From the NCBI RefSeq assembly GCF_049243985.1, contig NC_135369.1, positions 20,114,533 through 20,178,532 on the forward strand: DNA of 64,000 nt, in the 5' to 3' direction. Below, in pieces: positions 57,355 to 64,000 of this stretch (its first letter is position 1; each line of letters begins with the position of its first letter). Below the pieces are notes generated by a model. The model was not told the origin of the DNA and did no database searches. It worked only from the letters and a program-made list of their open reading frames with translations. A program made the translations under genes and the position numbers. The stretch comes from Paroedura picta (Eukaryota; Chordata; Lepidosauria; Squamata; Gekkonidae).

Positions 57355-57541
57355 GGTGCACCGTTCCTGGAGGCACTGCAATACCAGGTCGATGCGTGGA
57401 GTGGACGGAGCAAGCCCCTCTTCCATCTCCCTGTTCCAAAAATCCATTTAATATATAGTCCTCAGATAGAGGACGTATCAGATATTAAACTGATAAGAAC
57501 AGATACTACACTTGATCTTAGCCAAAAGGCCGAGAAGCGAT
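57355..57541 (-). ncRNA. RNU2: U2 spliceosomal snRNA, copy 4
   Basis: Mirror partner of copy 1 with the same GGAACAG and gcatcgacc variants. 187 nt, with GTAGTA and Sm site. 3' box complement at 57317-57330, octamer-like element complement at 57814-57821. Confidence 0.95.
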
Positions 57542-59102
57542 GCCGACTGTGCCCAGGGAACCCGTCCCCCTCGCCGGCCGCCAGCCTTGCAGGCCTCGGA
57601 GGGCAACGCCGCAGCCGGGGCCGCCCCGCCCCACAGCCCGCTCCGCCGGGGTCGCGCCACCTCGCCCTGCGTCTCCCCACCGCGGCTCTTGCTGCCTTCC
57701 CGCTCTCCAGCCCCCCGGAGGACATTCTGATGTCATAATTGGGGGATTCTCTCCACTTTTTCACTTTCAGAATTGGAACGCCGGGCTCGGAGTCGGACAG
57801 GCATTGGCCAGCGATCTGCATAGGCCCGCCTCCTTCCCCGCGACGCCCTGCAGTCCTGTGAACCCGATCTCGCGCCTGGGCTGGATGGCGGGCGCCAAGA
57901 AGCGGGCAGGGAGAAATCTCGCGAGGGAACGAGCCGGAGTGTTGGCGATGAATGACAGCTTCTGCGAACACACGTCCCGCCTCCTCTGGGCGCGTGTTTG
58001 CTGCCTCTTCTTTCTTTCTTCCCTGGCCGGCCGTCGCCTTCCGCGGTCCAGATCTCGACCTCGTTCTTCTCTGCTAAGCCTCATGCCTGGAGCAGCCACA
58101 GACCTCCCAAGGAGGCGGCACGCGCTGGCTTTTCCTTTTTTTTTGCAGACCAATGAATTAAAATGAAATTGTTGGCCATCGTTGCATCCGGATCTTCCTT
58201 CCTTCCTTCTCCCTCCTTTTGCTAAGGGACTAAATGTTTGAGTAATGAGTTTTCAATTAAAATTCTGCACAGTGGTCTGAGGCCGCCAGCGCATCAGCTT
58301 TCTGAGGGAGCCAGAGGTCAGCTGCATCCAGCCAACCATCTGTCAATGCAGAGTGACGCTTTTCCAACCCAATTGTCGTGACTCGATTTATGGCTCTCTC
58401 TGACAGCTGCAGTGAATTCCGAGCCTTATCCGTCCCCACAGCCTTGGATTATTCCTCCCCAAACCGTAGAACAGTGACCCACAGTGGCTGTGGCTCTTCT
58501 AAGTCCTTGCCCCCAATATGTCTCTTGTCCTGTATTTCAGAAAAGAAGGGGAGGCCCCCTGCCTGGTGAGGGTTGCAGTGGGCACCAAAGGAACGAGCAA
58601 CCTACCGGCTTTCCTTATGTACAAGCCTCATTTCAGGGATGGCAGTCTGTGTGGCTCTTCCGGTGGATGCTACTTGGTAGAAGCAAAGATGACTAAATCG
58701 AGGTGATCATACTTTGGTCACAATTATGAGAGGACACGAGTCATTGGAAAAGACCGTAATGGGCGTAAAAGTTGAAGGCACCTGGGAAAGAAAGCTCATG
58801 AGACGGATGGACTCATTCCAGGGAGCCGGGCCCTCTATTTGTGAGACTTGACCAAGACTCTGCACAATAGGCTGTTTGGGAGTCATCCTAAGCCACTGGA
58901 CAGCCCTTAATACAGACACTTGGCTCTCTGTGAACCATCGAGCAAGTAACATTGTTGCAGAAGAAACACATGAAGTTAGTCAGGAATGGTAGAGAACGGT
59001 GGTACATGGGCGTATAAATGAACATGCTTGTTGATGTCTCTGCTGGAAGAGCTTAAATATGCAGAGGAGGTGCACGGCATCAGCTGCCTAAGGAACAAAT
59101 AG

Positions 59103-59281
59103 AAGAAGAGTTGGTTCTTATATGCCGCTTTTATATATCTGAAGGACTCTCAAAGCGGCTTACAATCGCCTTCCCTTTCTTCTCCCCACAACAGACACCC
59201 TGTGAGGGAGGTGAGAGAGTCCTGATATTACTGCTCGGTCAGAACAGCTTTATCAGTGCTGCGGCAAGCCCAAGGTCATGC
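59103..59281 (-). repeat. tRNA-derived SINE A at the palindrome edge
   Basis: Reverse copy: ttggttcttatatgccgctt, tccccacaacagacaccctg. Only its first 25 or so bp are mirrored on the left side (47274-47300), so the breakpoint lies within it. Confidence 0.7.
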
Positions 59282-59660
59282 TGGTTGTGATTATAAGGAT
59301 TGGGAAGGCAATTGTAAGGATTGGGCACCACAATTGAAGAAGGATGCAGACAAACTGGAGCACCTCCAGTGGAGGGCTATGAAAATGGTGAGGGGTTTGG
59401 AGACCAAGACATATGAGGAAAAGTTGGGGGAGCTTGGTCTGTTTAGACTGGAGAGGAGACGACTGAGAGGGGATCTGATAACCATCACCAAGAGTTGTTT
59501 TCTATTGCCCCCGGGGGGCAGACCTGAACCAATGGGATGAAATTAATTCAAAATGATTTTTGGCACAGAATAAATTCTTGAAAATTAAAACGGTTCCTCA
59601 GAGGAACAGGCTTCCTCGGGAGATGGTGATTTCTTCTTCCCTGACATTGGGGACAACAAT
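59282..59660 (+). mobile_element. CR1 LINE ORF2 C-terminal fragment
   Basis: Readable on + as [37 protein letters not shown] and DLITITKSC, the conserved CR1 ORF2 end. Truncated, followed by aatgggatgaaattaattc. Confidence 0.75.
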
Positions 59661-59849
59661 GCATACAATTTTGCAGTCTTCCCATTATGCTAATTTCTAA
59701 TATAATTTCCTGCTACTTTTCAAATTCTGGTCAATGAACAAACCTGTGAAAACTGAAAAGCATGCGTACCCCAGCACCAGCCAGCAGCCACGGCATATGG
59801 ATTCAAAATTGGCAGAGACAGGGCATGGCTGAAAACAAGTGACTCATTT

Positions 59850-60123
59850 TCCAGCTTGGTATAATGGTTAAGAGCAGTGGCTTCTAAGCTGGTGAGCCTG
59901 GTTTGATTTCCTGCTCCTCCACATGGCAGCCTGCTGGGTGACCTTGGGCTACTCACAGTCCTGATAGAGCTGTTATCATACAGCAGTTCTGTCTGAACTT
60001 TCCCAGCCCCACTCACCTCACAGGGTGTCTGTTATGGGGAGAAGAAGGGAAGGAGATGTAAACAGATTTGAGACTCCTTTGGGCAGGTATAGCGAGGTAT
60101 AAAAACCGACTCCCCTTCTTCTT
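59850..60123 (+). repeat. tRNA-derived SINE A
   Basis: Head cagcttggtataatggttaa, B-box ctggtttgatttcc, middle gtctgttatggggagaagaa, tail gcgaggtataaaaaccgac. It ends about 400 bp before the IQGAP3 start. Confidence 0.7.
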
Positions 60124-60129
60124 TCCTTT

Positions 60130-60720
60130 AGCCATATTTCCTATTGTTGGCGGCTCCCGTTTGGAAAAGCCTTGGAAATATGGGGGAAGGCAGAATTTTG
60201 CGGCGGGAGCTCAACAAGGCTACGATGCCCTGCAAGCTGCCCTCCAAAGCTGCCGCTTCCTCCAGGGGAACAGATCCATTCTGCCTGGAAATCGGTTGTA
60301 ATTCCCGGAGAACTGCAGCGACCGCCGGGAGGCTGGCAACCACAGTGCCCACCCTGGGCGGAAGCTCTTCGGCGTGTCGAGCGCGGCCTGAGTTGTCCCC
60401 GCGGGGCGAAGAAACTACAATTCCCAGGTTTCCCAGCAGCCACGGGCATGTCAGCTGGAAGGAGGAAAGAGGCGGCGGGAGATTCAAAAATCAAATCCGA
60501 AGCGGAGTTGGAGGAAGCGGATCAGCTGGCGATGGAGCAGCAACCCACGCGAGGCTCCGGCCATGGGCCGCCTCGGTCCGGCTGTGAGTCGCGGGGATGG
60601 GGGGGACGGGTGAAAGAGGGAGGGCGGTTTTGGAAACCGACGCGCATGCAAAAGTGGCCGAGAGGGTGGGTGGTGGGACGCGCCCCGGGCCCCGGGCCTC
60701 TTGCTTCTGCAAGGGATTTA
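60130..60720 (+). promoter_or_regulatory. IQGAP3: IQGAP3 CpG-rich promoter and 5'UTR
   Basis: GC- and CpG-rich block around the first exon, with gccaatggg-type and cgggcat elements but no clear TATA box. Long overlapping ORFs here come from the base composition. Confidence 0.5.
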
Positions 60721-63398
60721 TTTCTAAGTGCAGATCTTCCGGATCAAATCCAGCGTTGCTTTGCCGTGTCAATAACTACGCAGAAGCCGCTCTGTTGTTC
60801 TAGATCGGAAAAACCGGAGAGGGGAGGTGGTTTGAATAGCTTGTCTGAAGAACAGCTGTAAGCTACTCCTGGTGAGATTAGGCACCGAACCACTGCATCT
60901 GATGCCAGACAGCTCTCTCGGGAGACGTTTGGGTTTATTTGTTTCCTGCCTCTCACTCCCATGGGGATCCAAAGTGATTTTCGTTTTATCCCCACAACAA
61001 CCCTGTGAGGTGGGTTAAGCAGAGACTGTGGCCGACTGGCCCAAGCTGATCTTGCAACCTTGCAGGGCACATGGGGATCTGAACCAGAATCTCCCTGGTC
61101 GGCACTCTAACCACTGCACCACACCCTGAGATTGCTTGTCATGAAAGTCTAATGTAGACTTGGCTTCTGTTTCTGTTTTTTTCAAAGAATCATCAAGACC
61201 ATAAAGTGCTTTTCCCCAACAAGCAAGAACTTCCCATAATGTATACCATGTAACGCTTTTATAATTTTGTATCTAAAAGGGTGGGGGGAGAAGTATTGCT
61301 CTACCTGCCCCTCTTCCAAAGAGCTCAGGGTGATTGTACTTTCACAACAGCCCTGGGAGGTAGGTTATTAACCAAGGATCATACAAGAGTATAAGAAGGA
61401 CGGTCTAATAATTAAACCAGACAGAGAGAAACAGACCCATCCAATGGTAATACAATAAATATATTAATAAAAGACAGAAAAGTGTCCTTTTTTGTAGTTT
61501 TCCTTATCTGTTTATTCTGTAGGATTTCTGTCAAAACGGAACCCAGGTAATATGCGATAAACCTTGGGTTTTTAACTGTAATAAATATCAGTACTAAATT
61601 TTTAATGTGTGCTCTGCTTTACGGGGGCTTACATCCATTTCCTTTGTTTTGACATTTTTAGGTTCTTGATTAAATATGCTAACTACACATTGCCTCCCAC
61701 ACCCCTCCTAGGATATTCCTCATATTCCATTGACTCATGCGCTCTTCAGGTCTTGCATATTCCAACAGTTAGGTCATGACTCTGGCTCCTGTTCTTCCCC
61801 ACTTGTGGCTGATGTACAGGTCACTATCGACATTCATGGTGGAGACATCTAAGGCAGGGGTAGTCAACCTGTGGTCCTCCAGATGTCTATGGACTACAAT
61901 TCCCATCAGCCCCTGCCAGCATTCACTGGCAGGGGCTGATGGGAATTGTAGTCCATGGACATCTGGAGGACCACAGGTTGACTACCCCTGATCTAAGGGA
62001 TGTTAGGGGTGGCTAGCAGCAGTTAGATGTTCAGTGCTCCAGTCACTGCACACTTGGAAGAAATACGCCTCACTTGTAGGCCTCTCCAGGGCCAGTCTTG
62101 GAAACAGGATGCTGGACTGGTTGACCTCTTTGTCAGATCCACCAAGACCCTGCTGATCTGCGTACTAAACATGAAAGTAAGTAGAGCCTCCAGATCCAGA
62201 GGCAGTCTACCTCTTGATGTCTCTGGCTGGGGGCAAGGGGCTGTTCACTTCACGCTTTCTCTGTGGGCTTCCTGGAGGCATCTCCGTTGGGATCGGGGTT
62301 GATTAAATTTGTGTTGGTTTTGCAGGGCTGATTTTATCCGTTCTCTCCTGACTGAAAGCCTCAGGCTGTATAAAAAGGCTTTTTTTTTTTTGCTGACTCC
62401 CCTTTTTCTTCATGACAACTGTGCAAAGGAAGAAAGGGTTACAAATAAAGCACAGGCTCCTGAGCAGAGAGCCCACTTGCCAGTTCAGCTGGCGGTAACA
62501 AGGTGCTTATGAGTCATACCCCTGAGTGCTCTGCAGAGCCTGGCTTGTTCTCCCTTGTTGGGGTTGAGCTCACCATCCCTCTGGCCATGTGTGTTTTCGC
62601 CATACATAACCAAGAGGCAGCTTTAGATTTTGTGGGAAGTTCAAACTCTCTGTGTGTATCTTTAAACAATGCAAAGAGGATACACGGTATCAATAGAACT
62701 AAATACAGGATACAAGGCAGTGTATAGAACAGGCTGTACAATGAAGTATCCTAAAGAATAATCTCAAAATGAAATGCATTTTCAATTAATCTCTCATACT
62801 ATTTCTCGTCAAGATTATGACAAATATACTGATTATGAACTTAGTTTGTTCCACCTCTTCAGATACATATATTCTTCTAGATTCTTCGTAGAAGTCTTAT
62901 ACATGGTTACTGCTTGGAGGGCTTTTGTAGTCAGATCCTTAGAGATAATACTGAAGTTGTTAAATACTGAAGTTGAATACCATATAAGACTTAGGTCATA
63001 AGTCAAGCTCATAATAAGTTCATAACCGCTGTCCTTGTCATGCCACATACACTGAGAAATTAAATTCTTAATTTACAAACTTACTCTTAATTTACTCTTC
63101 TCTTAATTTATTCTTAATTTACTCTTCTCATGTGAAGTATTTGAAGATGTAATTCGATCCATTGTGAGATTATTCTTTAGCATCCTTTATTGTACCACTT
63201 GTTCCATACACAGTTTTGTACCCTGTACTGAGTTCTGTGTGTAGCTTTAGTCTGCTTGTGTCTTCCCTCTTTCTAAACAGATTGGTTTTGTTTGTTTTTG
63301 GTTTCCCCAGATGAACGCTTGACTGCAGATGAAATGGATGAGCAAAGGCGTCAGAATGAGGCTTACCAATATCTCTGTCGCTTAGAGGAAGCAAAACG
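60532..63398 (+). CDS. IQGAP3: IQ motif GTPase-activating-like protein 3, first two coding exons
   Basis: IQGAPs are cytoskeletal scaffolds that bind Cdc42/Rac1, calmodulin and actin. Only the N-terminus is in the window: exon 1 at 60532-60583 (MEQQPTRGSGHGPPRSG plus one base, donor GT at 60584) and exon 2 at 63311-63398. Exon 2 completes the codon for Y and reads YERLTADEMDEQRRQNEAYQ then YLCRLEEAKR, ending at CG|GTGAGC. This is the conserved IQGAP segment just before the calponin-homology domain. The short variable leader, and the neighbour TTC24, favour IQGAP3 over IQGAP1/2. An in-frame upstream ATG at 60448 would add 28 residues (MSAGRRKEAAGDSK...). The start at 60532 has the better context (gcgATGg) and the expected leader length. 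The remaining exons are beyond the window. Confidence 0.93.
60930..61130 (-). repeat. tRNA-derived SINE, MIR/CORE-like family E
   Basis: Reverse copy: tccccacaacaaccctgtga, gatctgaaccagaatctcc, ctctaaccactgcaccacac. Confidence 0.65.
61140..63310 (+). other. IQGAP3 intron 1, remaining part
   Basis: Apart from the MITE at 61855 I see only AT-rich DNA. There is no further exon in phase, and no recognisable LINE or SINE between 62000 and 63300. Confidence 0.5.
61855..61990. mobile_element. Family P palindromic hAT MITE, copy 11
   Basis: 136 bp type B copy (AACCTGTGGTCC), exact 8-bp duplication atctaagg (61847-61854, 61991-61998). Both arms share CATCAGCCCC / GGGGCTGATG. Six-nt loop. The stem is broken by about one mismatch, so it is probably young. 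Confidence 0.94.
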
Positions 63399-63424
63399 GT
63401 GAGCCAAGAGTTGGAATAGTTGGA

Positions 63425-63607
63425 GTGGAATAGGCAGTTGGAGTGGAATAGGCTGCCTAAGGAGGTGGTGAGCTCCCCCTCACTGGCAGTCTTCAAGCAA
63501 AGGTTGGATACACACTTTTCTTGGATGCTTTAGGATGCTTTGGGCTGATCCTGTGTTGAGCAGGGGGTTGGACTAGATGGCCTTTATGGCCCCTTCCAAC
63601 TCTATGA
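63425..63607 (+). mobile_element. CR1 LINE 3' end
   Basis: From ggaataggctgcctaaggag (ORF2 end) to ccttccaactctatgag. It starts 27 bp after the IQGAP3 exon 2 donor. Confidence 0.8.
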
Positions 63608-63761
63608 GTTGGCTGCCACTTCTCTCCTCTGTCCTCCATCTTCAGAGTTTGGTTACCTGTCCAAGATATTTAGTCTGGGACTAAGGCAGAAGTAATCTTG
63701 TCTGCCAAATTTTGCTTGCTGATTGCTGTAATGCCTCTATACGTCTGTCTGTAAATCTTTG

Positions 63762-63955
63762 GGGAGGACTGTGGTTCAGTGGCAGGGCATGCAGAAGGTC
63801 CCAAGTTCAATCCCCAAGATCTCCAGTTCAAAGGATCATGTGAAGCGAATGACCTCTGCCTGAGACCCTGGAGAGCTGCTTGTCTGAATAGGCAGTACTG
63901 ACTTTAATGGATTGATTCAGTAGAAGGCAGTAGAAGGATATTGGTTGGCTGACTT
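63762..63955 (+). repeat. tRNA-derived SINE D
   Basis: A-box ctgtggttcagtggcagg, B-box aagttcaatcccc, body gacctctgcctgagaccctg, end gattcagtagaaggcag. Part of the tRNA-like head (variable region) is missing, so it is not a tRNA gene. Confidence 0.7.
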
Positions 63956-64000
63956 GTGATAAAGTCTTAATACCCTGAAAGTTAGCAGAGTGTCTGGTTG

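Larger units (their letters stand above)
47273..59128. repeat. Large imperfect palindrome containing four U2 snRNA genes
   Basis: Left arm 47273-53955, right arm 54128-59128, spacer about 172 bp (containing a SINE A head fragment). Paired coordinates sum to about 106401 in the outer part and about 109625 in the inner part. The difference of 3224 equals the BovB insertion (3217 plus 12-bp duplication) minus a 5-bp indel. Arms differ by scattered substitutions, a roughly 90-bp replacement near the centre, and one BovB in each arm. Outer breakpoints lie inside a SINE A end (atataagaaccaactcttct). Confidence 0.93.

Noticed and set aside
47273-59128. Palindrome as a pure assembly artefact
   Set aside because: Each arm has its own BovB insertion, its own small indels and several substitutions, which a duplicated contig would not show. 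Long-read support is still the decisive test.
63762-63955. Functional tRNA genes at SINE heads (also at 12173, 18560, 40741)
   Set aside because: They have A- and B-box-like motifs but no complete cloverleaf, and each continues into a SINE body.

Overview
The window is vertebrate nuclear DNA, most likely from a squamate reptile and possibly a gecko-like lizard. It has GT-AG spliced genes with large introns. It also has an apparently intact RTE-BovB LINE, CR1 and L2 LINE 3' ends, tRNA- and 5S-rRNA-derived SINEs, and many non-autonomous hAT elements with 8-bp target-site duplications. The organism is inferred from repeat content, not proven. I saw no prokaryotic genes, no CRISPR array and no retroviral copy.

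Layout. 1-4.6 kb: last three coding exons and 3'UTR of UBQLN4 (+). 7.8-14.4 kb: complete GPATCH4 (+). 15.5-23.7 kb: complete NAXE (-), tail-to-tail with GPATCH4. 23.4-25.4 kb: CpG-rich NAXE promoter and a divergent, unrecognised Ser-rich ORF (+). About 29.3-46 kb: TTC24 (-), nine well-phased coding exons plus a tentative last one. 47.3-59.1 kb: a large imperfect palindrome with four U2 snRNA genes. 60.5-63.4 kb and onward: first two coding exons of IQGAP3 (+). From my knowledge of the human 1q22-q23 map, the order and relative orientation GPATCH4-NAXE-TTC24-IQGAP3 is conserved. UBQLN4 next to GPATCH4 is not the human arrangement.

The most striking region lies between the head-to-head genes TTC24 and IQGAP3. 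Two U2 genes on + (48860 and 53304) face two on - (56321 and 57541) in arms of about 3.5 kb of shared sequence around a spacer of about 170 bp. Each gene keeps the branch-point-recognition GTAGTA, an Sm site, a conserved upstream octamer-like element, a block at the usual PSE distance, and a 3' box. Each arm was later hit by a different BovB insertion. The left arm has a 3.2-kb copy with one uninterrupted 1009-codon endonuclease/reverse-transcriptase ORF. The right arm has a 5'-truncated copy that itself carries a SINE. The opposite arm shows the empty site in each case.

The second theme is a 136-bp hAT MITE that is almost entirely one hairpin. Eleven recognisable copies lie in 55 kb, seven with exact 8-bp target duplications. 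Sequence variants tend to be shared by both arms of the same copy.

The five protein-coding genes do not form a pathway: proteasome shuttle factor, G-patch nucleolar protein, NAD(P)HX epimerase, TPR protein and IQGAP scaffold. They are a conserved syntenic block.
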